In this document: positions 45,482 to 55,500 of the stretch, in pieces
Layout of the letters: every line of letters starts with the position of its first letter
How positions within the stretch are numbered: position 1 is the stretch's first letter
Assembly: GCA_937989585.1 (NCBI GenBank)
Contig: CALKRW010000052.1
Span: forward strand, 1 to 64,000
DNA from: an uncultured Porphyromonadaceae bacterium
GTDB lineage: Bacteria; Bacteroidota; Bacteroidia; Bacteroidales; Muribaculaceae
Direction of reading: 5' to 3'
DNA length: 64,000 bases
Translations under genes and position numbers: made by a program
Notes under the pieces: model-generated
What the model was told of the DNA's origin: nothing
What the model saw: only the letters and a program-made list of their open reading frames with translations
Databases searched by the model: none

Positions 45482-48400
45482 TCAGTTGACGGATTTTATC
45501 TCTGCCTGGTCTACGAACCACAGTGTGCCGCTGACTTTGCGTCCGGGATAGGCTTCGGAAACAAGGCTTATGTAATTTCGCACCTGCTCGAAATTTTCTT
45601 TCGTGGGAGCTGAAGTGAATTTGTAGTCCAGGATTTCTATCGACCCGTCCGGGAAGAACATCAGTCGGTCGATGCGTCGCGTCGAGCCTTGTGCGAAGGC
45701 GTCGAGCGGGTTAGCCGGCGGGACAAACACCGAGGCCTCGTTGCGCGCGTATTCGGGTTCTGAGAACCAGTGCTCGATTTTCTCGCTCAAGGCCGGGTCC
45801 TCGAGGGCTGTACCTAGGTCGGCGCGATATTCGGCAAGAGCAGTGTCATCGACTTTGAAAAGCACGGCGGCGCGTTCGAACGCCGTGTCGAACGCTTCCT
45901 TTCCGGGCAGCGAGTCGAACTGCGACATCACGTAGTGCAGAAGCGTTCCGCGCAAGCGTGCCTCAGGATCATCGTAGTGGTCGTCGTCGGAATCCTGGCC
46001 TGTGTCCGGCTCGGTGTCCGCGTCACCGCCTGCGTCATCGCCGAGGGTGTCCACACACATCAGTTTCTGCATAAGCCCGTTCTCGTGAAGCACGTATCGT
46101 GGCTCGAGCGTGTCGATTCCGATGCCCTCGTATTCGCCGGTTTTCTCATCGTTCTGTCTTTCGGATGCCTTGTCGTTGTCTCTGGGCGTCGTCGGAGTAC
46201 CGAATATGAGGTTGCCGCTGCCGTCGCACAGCGCGGGCAGGTCGGCGGTGAGATTCCGGATATCTTCTGAGATATTTCCGGGGGCGAGCCCCGACCTGAA
46301 CGCGCCGGCAAGGAGACTGCCGAAGGCTCCGTCGCGGGCGTCTGCGGGATAGTAGACACACAGTTCGCGTTCGGGACGGGTGTAGGCTACATAGAGTTTG
46401 TTCAGCGAGTCGGTCATGCGGGCCGTGTAGTTCTCCTGGGCCTCTGCGTATACCGGCGAGTCCTTCTTGCGCAGCATGGCGGATGTGCGCACGCGCACTG
46501 CCGGAGGAAAGACTTTGTCGGGTATGCCCGGTACATGTCTCCGGCCTACCCAGATGTCTTCCTCCTGTCCGGCGAGTTTCCATGATGAGTAAGGCACATG
46601 TACGCAGTCGAATTCCAGACCTTTCGATTTGTGTATTGTCATTACCGTGACGGAGTCTGACGCCGGTGGCGACGAGACCGCGGCCCGGGAGCATTTCTTG
46701 TCCCAGAACTTCAGGAATGCGTGGAGCGAGTTGCCGTACTTCGACGAGTACAGCGCGACCAGGTCGACGAACGAGGCTATGAATGCCGCCTCCGCGGCGC
46801 AGACCTCCGGTCTAAGGCGGCGCGCTATGATTATCTCCGCCAGTGCTGACAGAGTGGCGGGATTCTGGTCGACTATGTCGCGTATCAGGGCGTCGCTGCT
46901 TATCGAGGATGTTTCGGCAATCGCGGGACCGGCTTTCACCGTCGGGTCGAAGGCGAGGGCCAGGGCCTCGTCGACACTGTGGCACGAGTGCATGAAGTAG
47001 TCGAAGCGGCACATCATTATCTGCACGTCATCGTATGTCGCGCGTTCGGCCTTTCCGTCTGACATCGCTTTCTCGGTACGGGTCGACTTCTCGATGAGTT
47101 TCATAAGTGCCACGACGGTACGTACCGACGTGGCGTTCCTCAGCAGGAGGCCTTCGTCACTCAGTACGGGAATGTCATTGAGCAGCAGGAAGTTTACGAC
47201 TTTGGCCGCCTCATCGTTCTTGTTGACGAGCACAACAATCGAATTCCATCCGTAGCCTGCGGCGTGTTGCCGGCGTATCTCGCCGAGCATCAGCCCGAAG
47301 GCCTTTTCCTCGCTATCGCTGAGTTCGGGCTGGAACTTCGGTTCTGTCGCGCATTCCTCGCCTTCGGCGTCCGACTCCGTGTCGGCCGATATGTTGAAGA
47401 AACGCACGTAGCCTGTCAGGTCGCGGTTTTTAGGCGCGATCTGCTGTATCACGCCACGGTAACCGTCTATGCCTGTGCTTTCGGACAGGATGGTGAAGAG
47501 TGTGTTGTTGAAACGGACGATAGCCGGAGCCGAACGCCAGTTGGTGTTCTCGCTGACTTTGTCGCCGCGGATCATGCAGTTTCCCGGAAAGTCTTCTTTC
47601 TCGACTGTGGAGGCCAGCATCGAACTGTCCGAGTTGCGGAAACGGTAGATGGCCTGCTTCACGTCGCCGATTATCAGGTTGTCGTTCTCGTAGGCAAGCG
47701 ACGATCCGACCAGTGGGCGTAGGTTGCGCCACTGCATCTTCGATGTATCCTGGAATTCGTCGATGAGGAAGTTGTGGAGGTTGACTCCCATGCGCTCGTA
47801 GACGAACGGGAATTCAGCCGTACCTATGATTTTGCCGAGCAGCGAGTTGGTGTCGGCCAGCAGCATGAGGTTGTTCTCGCGGCAGAGTCCCTGGAGATAG
47901 CCGGTTACGAGGCGCAGGAGGTCAATGGTGTTGATGTTCGCGCTAATGGCGCTCACGAAAGCGCGGCGGCTTAGACTTTCTGAGTAGAAGGTGAAGAAAT
48001 CGTATATCAGGCGCAGGCCGTGCTCATCCTCTGGTGAGCCGTTTTTAGTGAAGAATTTCTCAGGAGGAAAGTCGCTGAAGGGTCCCGTTATAAGGTCCTC
48101 CATGGTTTTCGAGACGTCATCGTCGATGTGGATGTCCGCATCGCCTGCTTTCGCGGCGATTTTCTTCATGATTTTTTCGAAAAGCGGTTTCGGCGAACGT
48201 CCGAGGGCAACTTTCGGATTGGCATCGAGATAATCGGAGAGCGCCGAGGCGCGTTCGGTTATCTCGGCGTCGGCCCTGTCGGGATATTCGGCCAGGGCCT
48301 TCTTGAATGCAGTCATGAGCGACGGTTCGCCTAACCATGCCAGCAGGTCTTCGCGGAATGACTCGAAACGTTCGTCAAACAGTGTCTTGACGAATGACAC

Positions 48401-49048
48401 AAGGTCGCCGAGGACTGCCGAGTTGCGGTTGAAGACATTCGGCTGCCGCCCTTTCGAGACCGCGTTCGTCATGTAGTCCGTAAGCCAGCGGCGCACGGGT
48501 ATGCTTTCCACGCCTTTCGGGTCGAGGTTGAAACGGTCGAGCATCGTCGTCAGCGATTCCGTGATGGCCATGTCGGTGTCGAGTTCAAGTTCGTAGTCAC
48601 CCTGGCGGTCGATTTCGCGGGCGAAGTTGCGCAGCACCGACTGGAAGAACGAGTCGATGGTCGAGACGTTGAAGAATCCGTAGTCCGTCAGCAGTTCGCT
48701 GAGTGCCGGTCGGGCGGCCTCGCGCAACTGGGCGTTGGTGCATCCGAAGTCGTCGCGCAACGCGGCGGCGAAAGAATTCTTGGTGTCATTGTCGCCGATC
48801 GAGCACAGTCCGTCGAGTTCACGGATGATGCGTTCCTTCATCTCGCCGGTTGCCTTGTTCGTGAAGGTTATGGCTAGTATGCGGCGGTGTCGGCGGGGCA
48901 GGCGTCTCGTCTTAAGCAGCGGGTCATCGATGTTAAGGCGGTATGTGCCCGTATCGGTGTCCTTGATGCCTATGAGGAGTTTGATGTACTGCAGGGCGAG
49001 GCTGTGGGTCTTGCCCGAACCAGCCGATGCTTTGTGTATGGTCAGCAA
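45482..49048 (-). CDS. AddA/RecB-like UvrD helicase with PD-(D/E)XK nuclease domain
   Basis: About 1188 residues. Walker A lies at the very start (TIHKASAGSGKT), followed by superfamily 1A motifs: ILAITFTNKATGEMKERI, LIDEFQDTSKMQW, DVKQAIYRFRNSD and TIHKSKGLEFD. The C terminus has a RecB-type nuclease (RRIDRLMFF and IEILDYKFTSA). It would process double-strand ends for recombination. No ATG precedes the Walker motif at a sensible distance; TTG at 49048 gives the family's usual MLTIHKASAG start 40 bases after the SUI1 stop. No AddB partner is beside it in this window. Confidence 0.88.
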   Translation of the reverse strand: MLTIHKASAGSGKTHSLALQYIKLLIGIKDTDTGTYRLNIDDPLLKTRRLPRRHRRILAITFTNKATGEMKERIIRELDGLCSIGDNDTKNSFAAALRDDFGCTNAQLREAARPALSELLTDYGFFNVSTIDSFFQSVLRNFAREIDRQGDYELELDTDMAITESLTTMLDRFNLDPKGVESIPVRRWLTDYMTNAVSKGRQPNVFNRNSAVLGDLVSFVKTLFDERFESFREDLLAWLGEPSLMTAFKKALAEYPDRADAEITERASALSDYLDANPKVALGRSPKPLFEKIMKKIAAKAGDADIHIDDDVSKTMEDLITGPFSDFPPEKFFTKNGSPEDEHGLRLIYDFFTFYSESLSRRAFVSAISANINTIDLLRLVTGYLQGLCRENNLMLLADTNSLLGKIIGTAEFPFVYERMGVNLHNFLIDEFQDTSKMQWRNLRPLVGSSLAYENDNLIIGDVKQAIYRFRNSDSSMLASTVEKEDFPGNCMIRGDKVSENTNWRSAPAIVRFNNTLFTILSESTGIDGYRGVIQQIAPKNRDLTGYVRFFNISADTESDAEGEECATEPKFQPELSDSEEKAFGLMLGEIRRQHAAGYGWNSIVVLVNKNDEAAKVVNFLLLNDIPVLSDEGLLLRNATSVRTVVALMKLIEKSTRTEKAMSDGKAERATYDDVQIMMCRFDYFMHSCHSVDEALALAFDPTVKAGPAIAETSSISSDALIRDIVDQNPATLSALAEIIIARRLRPEVCAAEAAFIASFVDLVALYSSKYGNSLHAFLKFWDKKCSRAAVSSPPASDSVTVMTIHKSKGLEFDCVHVPYSSWKLAGQEEDIWVGRRHVPGIPDKVFPPAVRVRTSAMLRKKDSPVYAEAQENYTARMTDSLNKLYVAYTRPERELCVYYPADARDGAFGSLLAGAFRSGLAPGNISEDIRNLTADLPALCDGSGNLIFGTPTTPRDNDKASERQNDEKTGEYEGIGIDTLEPRYVLHENGLMQKLMCVDTLGDDAGGDADTEPDTGQDSDDDHYDDPEARLRGTLLHYVMSQFDSLPGKEAFDTAFERAAVLFKVDDTALAEYRADLGTALEDPALSEKIEHWFSEPEYARNEASVFVPPANPLDAFAQGSTRRIDRLMFFPDGSIEILDYKFTSAPTKENFEQVRNYISLVSEAYPGRKVSGTLWFVDQAEIKSVN

Positions 49049-49088
49049 TTGGCTTTTGCGATGAAGATGTTGGACGGATGGAAGTATG

Positions 49089-49451
49089 TCAGCCTTTGAC
49101 TTTGAAGCCCCGTGCGGCCAGCAGGCGGCGCAGTTCGTCGCGGCGGTCTCCCTGGACGAGGATCTCGCCTCCCCGGGCCGAGCCGCCGGTGGCAAGGGCC
49201 TTCTTGAGACCGGAGGCTAATGCCAGAAGTTTTTCCTGGCCGAGTCCGTCGAGGCCCGTGATGATGGTGGCGGGTTTACCTCCGCGGCCCTTGCGCTCAT
49301 AGCATAGCGTGGCGGTCAGGCTGCTGACTTCTGCCTTGTCATTCCCGGTCGCTTCTGCCGGGATGTCTTGTTCCTGAGGTTCGGCATCGGCGCCGGGCAT
49401 TGTGCCGCGAAGGGCGGCGAGGGCGTCGGCCCAGTCGGATGCGGGTTTCAT
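49089..49451 (-). CDS. SUI1/YciH-type translation initiation factor-like protein
   Basis: A 120-residue protein whose last 75 residues form a SUI1/eIF1 domain (ERKGRGGKPATIITGLDG, KKALATGGSARGGEILVQGD, LLAARGFKVKG). The first 40 residues are acidic and low in structure. Bacterial members may influence start-codon selection, but their role is poorly defined. Its ATG overlaps the stop of the preceding lipoprotein gene by four bases, and the AddA-like gene follows. Confidence 0.9.
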   Translation of the reverse strand: MKPASDWADALAALRGTMPGADAEPQEQDIPAEATGNDKAEVSSLTATLCYERKGRGGKPATIITGLDGLGQEKLLALASGLKKALATGGSARGGEILVQGDRRDELRRLLAARGFKVKG

Positions 49452-49906
49452 TGTTCGGCGTTTTCGTTGGACGAGGTGTCGGTTTCAAGGTACATGTCCT
49501 CGTGTTCGTCGAGGGTAGAGAAGTCGACACCGCGGGTGAGGTTCAGTTGCTGCAACTGATAGAGGACAGACATGTGCTCGGGCGGGAGGTTGGAGAAGAA
49601 GGTTCGCACCGAGTCCTGCGACATTCCGCCGGCATGGTCGAGCCAGCGTGCCGCTATGGCCATGTTGGTGTCGCGTGAAATGTCGTTGTCTGCAGCGATG
49701 GCATAAATCATGGCCACGCGGCAATAGTCGCCGGCGGTGAGGCTTGCGGTGTCGGCTGATGCGGTGAGTTCGTCGCATAGGCTCACGGCCTCGGCGTATT
49801 CGCCCTGTCGGGCCGCCTCGGAGGCGCGCTCAAGCAGGTCGGAGCGTTCGGGACCGCCGCACGAGCATAGGATCAGGGCGGTGATAAGTGTGAATAAGTA
49901 TCTCAT
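49448..49906 (-). CDS. Small putative lipoprotein
   Basis: A 152-residue protein with a lipoprotein signal (MRYLFTLITALILCSCGG; acylated Cys about residue 16). The rest is helical, rich in Ala/Glu/Asp, with a tetratricopeptide-like stretch (ASEAARQGEYAEAVSLCDEL), and ends in an acidic Asn/Glu tail. No enzyme motif is seen. The ATG at 49906 is chosen because it yields the signal peptide; an upstream frame 16 codons longer does not. It overlaps the SUI1 gene by four bases. Confidence 0.78.
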   Translation of the reverse strand: MRYLFTLITALILCSCGGPERSDLLERASEAARQGEYAEAVSLCDELTASADTASLTAGDYCRVAMIYAIAADNDISRDTNMAIAARWLDHAGGMSQDSVRTFFSNLPPEHMSVLYQLQQLNLTRGVDFSTLDEHEDMYLETDTSSNENAEQ

Positions 49907-49979
49907 ATTTTTAAGGTCACATAATGTCGTAGTCGATGTAGGTCGGGATTGCATACGGTCATGGCGTCTGCCCCGGCGA

Positions 49980-52154
49980 TTATTTGCGGGAGCGCGACAG
50001 CCGGAGTACCATCGCCGTGCGCGGAGGCATGTATAGTTTCAGCCACTCGACGCCGGCCGGCGCGTAGAGCTGGTCGAATACGGTGAGGTGCTCGACCGAC
50101 ATGTCGATGTTTCCGTAGCCGCCGAAACGCGGTTCGTCGGTCGAGATGACGGGGATGTATTTTCCGGCTGGGGCGAGTATGCCGTAGTCGCTGAACGCCT
50201 TGGTCGGCGAGAAGTTGAACACGAACACGAGGTCGCCGCGCATGAAGGCCAGCACCTGGTCGTCGTCCTTCTCCCAGAGTTTGCGCACGGGCTTGCCCTG
50301 GAAGTTGTAGACGTTCTCGACGGTGTGTATCATCGCCTTGTCGAATTCGCCGAGGAAATGGTATTTAAGGTTGGGGTTGTCGACGAGGTCCCACTGGCGG
50401 CGCGCGTACTTGTATGACCATCCGTTGCCCTCGCGGGGGAAGTCGATCCATTCGGGATGGCCCCACTCGTTGCCCATGAAGTTGAGGTAACCGCCGTTGA
50501 TGGAGGCCAGGGTGACAAGGCGTATCATCTTGTGCAGGGCCATGCCGCGTGCCACGACGGCGTCGTTGTCGCCGACCATCATGTGCCAGTACATCTCCTT
50601 GTCGATGAGGCGGAAGATGACGGTCTTGTCACCGACCAGGGCCTGGTCGTGGCTCTCGACGTAGGATATGGTCTTCTCGTCGGCACGGCGGTTGGTGAGT
50701 TCCCAGAATATCGATGTTGGATGCCAGTCCTCGTCCTTCTTCTCCTTGATGGTCTTTATCCAGTAGTCGGGTATGCCCATTGCCATGCGGTAGTCGAATC
50801 CCATGCCTCCGTCGGCGACAGGAAGTGCCAGCCCTGGCATGCCGGACATCTCCTCGGCGATGGTTATGGCCGCGGGACGGTACTCGTGGATGAGTTTGTT
50901 TGCGAGTGACAGATAGGTGATGGCGTTGGTGTCCTGACCGCCGTTGTAGTAGTCGCCGTAGCCCGAGAAGGCCTGTCCAAGACCGTGGTTGTAATAGAGC
51001 ATCGAGGTCACGCCGTCGAAGCGGAAGCCGTCGAAGCGGTATTCGTCAAGCCAGAACTTGCAGTTGGACAGCAGGAAGTGAAGGACCATGTTCTTGCCGT
51101 AGTCGAAGCACAGCGAGTCCCAAGCCGGATGCTCGCGGCGTCCGTCACCGTAGAAGTACAGGTTGTACGAGCCGTCGAAACGGCCCAGGCCCTCGACCTC
51201 ATTCTTGACGGCGTGCGAGTGGACTATGTCCATGATCACGGCGATTCCCATCGAGTGGGCGGTATCGATCAGGCTCTTGAGTTCCTCGGGTGTGCCGAAG
51301 CGCGACGATGCGGCGTAGAACGACGAGACGTGATAGCCGAACGATCCGTAGTACGGGTGCTCCTGTATGGCCATGATCTGTATCGCGTTGTAGCCGTCGG
51401 CCTGGATGCGGGGCAGTATGTTGTCGCGGAACTCGGTGTATGTGCCCACGCCCTCGCGTTCCTGTCCCATGCCGATGTGACATTCGTATATCAGCAGGGG
51501 CTTGGTGTCGGGGCTGAAGGTCTTTTCCTTCCACTTGTAAGGCTTGGCCGGCGCCCAGACCTGGGCGGAGAAAATCTTTGTGTTCTCATCCTGGACAACA
51601 CGGGTAGCATATGCGGGTATGCGTTCTCCCTGGCCGCCGTCCCAGGCGATGAGTAGTTTATAGAGTTCCTCGTGATGCAGTGCGTCGGCGGGGAAATGGC
51701 CTTCCCATACGCCGTCCGAGTCCTCGAGACGGGTCAGAGCGTATTCCTTCGAGGGCTTCCAGTCGTTGAACTCGCCTATAAGCGAGATTGAAGTGGCATT
51801 CGGAGCCATCTCTCGGAATATCCACGATCCGTCGGCCAGACGGTGCAGGCCGAAATAGTTGTATGCGTTGGCGAAGTCGACGAGCGAGCCGGATCCGGCA
51901 GTTAGTTCGGCTTCCTTGCGCAGCGTTTCCTCGTGGCGTCCGTTGATGGCGTCGGCATAAGGCTCGAGCCACGGGTCATTCTTGATGATATTAAGAACCT
52001 TGCGGCGGGGTTTGCGTTTGGGAGCGGCTTTTTCGGCGGCTTTAGTCGCCTTCGCGTCAGTCTTATCGGCAACTTTTGCAGCCTTGGTCTCGGCTGAGGT
52101 TGCAGACTTCACGGATTTCTTTGCCGGAGTCTTGGCGGGCTTGGAGGTGCTCAT
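49980..52154 (-). CDS. glgB: 1,4-alpha-glucan branching enzyme with Ala/Lys-rich N-terminal extension
   Basis: A 724-residue GH13 enzyme of the eukaryote-like branching-enzyme type. After the N-terminal extension come a CBM48 domain (GLHRLADGSWIFREMAPNAT, about 98-200) and the barrel with IMDIVHSHA, nucleophile Asp in DGFRFDGVTSM (near 380), acid Glu in ITIAEEMSGMPG (near 433) and YVESHDQALVGD, then a C-terminal beta domain. It adds alpha-1,6 branches to glycogen. Residues 1-50 are almost only Ala, Lys, Thr, Ser and Pro (AKKSVKSATSAETKAAK), like a histone-H1 tail, which is unusual for the family. A good promoter precedes it. Confidence 0.93.
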   Translation of the reverse strand: MSTSKPAKTPAKKSVKSATSAETKAAKVADKTDAKATKAAEKAAPKRKPRRKVLNIIKNDPWLEPYADAINGRHEETLRKEAELTAGSGSLVDFANAYNYFGLHRLADGSWIFREMAPNATSISLIGEFNDWKPSKEYALTRLEDSDGVWEGHFPADALHHEELYKLLIAWDGGQGERIPAYATRVVQDENTKIFSAQVWAPAKPYKWKEKTFSPDTKPLLIYECHIGMGQEREGVGTYTEFRDNILPRIQADGYNAIQIMAIQEHPYYGSFGYHVSSFYAASSRFGTPEELKSLIDTAHSMGIAVIMDIVHSHAVKNEVEGLGRFDGSYNLYFYGDGRREHPAWDSLCFDYGKNMVLHFLLSNCKFWLDEYRFDGFRFDGVTSMLYYNHGLGQAFSGYGDYYNGGQDTNAITYLSLANKLIHEYRPAAITIAEEMSGMPGLALPVADGGMGFDYRMAMGIPDYWIKTIKEKKDEDWHPTSIFWELTNRRADEKTISYVESHDQALVGDKTVIFRLIDKEMYWHMMVGDNDAVVARGMALHKMIRLVTLASINGGYLNFMGNEWGHPEWIDFPREGNGWSYKYARRQWDLVDNPNLKYHFLGEFDKAMIHTVENVYNFQGKPVRKLWEKDDDQVLAFMRGDLVFVFNFSPTKAFSDYGILAPAGKYIPVISTDEPRFGGYGNIDMSVEHLTVFDQLYAPAGVEWLKLYMPPRTAMVLRLSRSRK

Positions 52155-52222
52155 ATTCAGGTATAAATTTGGTATGCAGACAGGTTATGGCCGGCAGAGC
52201 GGGCGTTGCCCTGCCGATTAGA

Positions 52223-52252
52223 CAAAGGTACAACAAATTTCCGTAAAACAAA
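52223..52252 (-). promoter_or_regulatory. Promoter of the branching-enzyme gene
   Basis: On the minus strand TTTG (52252-52249) is followed after 18 bases by TACCTTTG (52230-52223), close to the Bacteroidetes -33/-7 consensus. It lies about 70 bases before the ATG. The 390-base gap 52155-52544 holds this and the opposite promoter at 52450 and otherwise only AT-rich sequence. Confidence 0.7.
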
Positions 52253-52449
52253 GATTATTGCTTGCCCATAATTTCACAAAATTCTCTCTTTGCATGTCTT
52301 TCAGAATTAATACTTAAAATACGAGATGAAAAAATATTAATATTCGGGATTCCGAGAAGGGAAGAGGTTTATTTTATATTTAAAAAGGATGGCTATTCGC
52401 GGCATAATTTTTCAAAATGTTGTTTAATTTTAATTTTTATTGACTGAAA

Positions 52450-52481
52450 TTTGGTTTTCGCGCGTTTTGTGCATACCTTTG
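52450..52481 (+). promoter_or_regulatory. Promoter of the large repeat surface protein
   Basis: TTTG (52450-52453), a 20-base spacer and TACCTTTG (52474-52481) form a full Bacteroidetes-type promoter. The expected start of transcription is near 52488, giving a leader of about 57 bases before the ATG at 52545. This rules out the longer frame that begins at 52440. Confidence 0.75.
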
Positions 52482-52544
52482 TGCATCTCTCAAAAGCATC
52501 ACTGCTGTGTGAACAAGAAATCTCTAATCCCAAATATTATTTTT

Positions 52545-55500
52545 ATGAAGGTACAATTTACTAAGAGCATGGTTGCGGCACTTGCTATCGGTGCCCTTCC
52601 GTTGTGCGGCCACGCCAAGACCGGTGCGCCTCACACAGTCAAGGCTGACGTGCTTTTCGACAAGGTCACTTTGTCGTGGAACGCTCCGGCCGACGCCAAA
52701 GAACTGAAATGGCATGACGGTGACGATTACAATGGTGATGTCGCAGAGAGCACCAATCCTCAGAAGTCTGTGAAAACATGGGCAGCCGCGCGTTTCGATG
52801 CAAGCGACCTTAAGGCGACTGTCGGGGAGAAGGTTGTCGCTATCGATGTGTTCCAGTATCGTCTTGTCGCCGGCATGACAGCCTATGTCTATGAGAACGG
52901 CGTTGTTGTCGGCAAGGGCAACGGCGATATGAGCAAATACGAGAAGAACACATTCCAGCACATAGTTCTTTCCGAGCCTGTCGAAATCAAGGCCGGCAAT
53001 GAATATATGTTCGCCGTCTGCTATGAGCATGGCTCGAACTTTGACTTTGTGGCCAACAAGGACCGAGCTACCGATGCTCCGGGCAAGGGTGATCTTTTTT
53101 CATCTGACGGAAAGAACTGGGTGCCTACCGGCGCAGGTGACTATATGATTACTGCCGTCCTTGCCAACGACGCGGACGAGGCGCCGGTCGGTTACAATGT
53201 ATACGACGGAGCCGTATTGCTGACTCCTTCGCCGGTAACAGGGACATCTCTCGTTCTCGACGGACAGGCGGACGGCACACACAGTTATACAGTTGAGGCC
53301 GTATACGCAGAGGGTGCGTTAAAGGCTTTGCCTCTGGACGTCTTCACACGGAAGTTCGCAAGCACGGCACCCTCTCCCTCGTTCGGGGCATCAACGGTCA
53401 ATGACCTCAGCGTGGGCCTGAAATGGACAGCTCCGCTAATGGGCGGCCCGTCGCTCACGTGGTCGGCAACAGACCAGGTCGGTGTATCCATCGGAGGCAC
53501 CGCTTCGTCGAAGACCAAGGTCTGGATTCGCAACCAGTTCGAGCCCAACGACCTTGTGGCATTCGCCGGTGGCAAAATCACGGCTGTCAACTATGTATTT
53601 AAAGAATCCGTCATGTCACAGGTCACGGCGTGGGTCATGGAAGACGGCCAACTTATCCAGGCAGTCGACATGGATGCTGAATCTGTCGCCGCAATACAGC
53701 CGGGGCAGAGGATAAAGATAACTCTTGCACAGCCTGTTGAAATCAAGCAGGGCCACTCATATGCCTACGGACTGTATGTGATGCACACCCCCAAAGCCCA
53801 TCCCATGAGCGTAGATGCATCCGAGGGAGTGAATGTCAAGGGCAACTCGTTCTCTACATCATCGCCTGACAGCAAAGATTTCCTCAAGTCCAAGCCCTCG
53901 TGGAAAACCCTCGCGTCCGGCGGTATTGCGGGCAACTGGCTCATGACCGCCGACATCGAAGGCGCAGCCGCCATTTCCGATGCAGTCACATACGAACTCA
54001 GCCGCAACGGCGAGCCTCTGGCAACCGGTCTCGCGGCTCTCTCGTATGACGATACCGTAGAAGCCCCCGGTGTCTATTCCTATACACTTGTGTCTAAAGC
54101 CGGGTCGCGTACGGGAGAAGGCGTGTCCACCGACGTTACGGTTGCCCTTCCGGCTGCCTACGCCGCTCCCCTGATTGAGGACGCAGCCTTCGACGAAACT
54201 ACCGGCGACATCAGCATCGCTTGGAATACAGACAAGGAACTTTCGCACTACGGGGATGCCACTTATCAAGTCGGTTTCGATGAGGAAATGACCATGATGT
54301 GGGGCTCGCAGTTCACTGCCGACGAACTCGGCGCATACAAAGGTCTGTCGATCGAGCGACTGAAATTCATTGTCGGCTCAGCCGTCGCCGGACTTAAGGT
54401 CGGCGTCTACACAAAGTCAGGCAAGGCCCTTTCGGAAGTCGACCTGTCGGGCGAAACCGTACAGCCCCTCGCCCTCTATGAACTGAAACTGCCCACTCCC
54501 GTCGAGATAAGCGGAGCCGAGGACCTCGTCCTGGCGTACAGCGGCACACTCGCAGCCGGCACTTCGCCCATAATTCTCGACGCAGGCCCCCTTGTACAGG
54601 GTGGCGCGCGCGTAAGTCTCACCGGCGGTGCTTCGTGGATGAACCTCGGCACCATCAACTCGACTTACAACAATTATAATATTGCTATCTCGGCTATTGC
54701 CGTCGATAAACCTGAGGCCAAGACCCGTGGCGTCGAAATGCGCGGACAGACCCTGAACACACTCCCTGCACGCGTCGCCATGGTCGAGAACCGCGAATTC
54801 GGTGTCGAGATTCCGGCATCGGAGATTGTCGCCGCTCCTGTCAGGAAAGCAAGCGAACGTCCCCGTGTCGCATCGTTCAATGTATATTGCAACGGTGAGA
54901 AAACAGCGTCCACCTCCGAGACTTCGTATGCAGGTAAGGTTCCGGGTTATGGAAAGTTCACTTACCATGTGACCGCTGTCTACACCAATGGATGGGAATC
55001 GCCGGCATCGCAGAAACTTACCTATAGCCGCAGCATAGCCCAGAAGGCCCGCGCACCCTACGGACTCAATGGCACACTCAAGGCAGACGGTGCCGCTGAA
55101 CTCTCCTGGCAGGCTCCCGGCGAGGCTACGGTCCTTACCTACAATACTACTCCCATCACATATGGATTCGGTCTGACCGGCTCGAATATCGAGACCTATG
55201 CCGCCCAGAAATTCCCTGCAGACCAACTCGCAGCCCATGTAGGCAAAAAAATCTCGCACATCACTTTCGGTCTGCTTGACAACAATCTGAAGAGCGCCGA
55301 GGTAATCGTTGTTGTCGATGAGAACATCATGTACAGCCAGAGCGTCGATGTCAAGAATATTGTCAAAGGTGTCAACGATGTCCGTCTCAACGAGCCTTAC
55401 GAGATTGTCGCCGGACGTAACATAGGCGTAGGATACCACATTGTCTACAACAGTGGAGTGAAACCTATTGCTTGTGATGCCGGCCCGGCAGTTCCCAACT

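Noticed and set aside
54417..55439. Leftward 340-codon frame inside the repeat surface protein
   Set aside because: Antisense to a gene with clear signal peptide, repeats and promoter; no start context or known motif.
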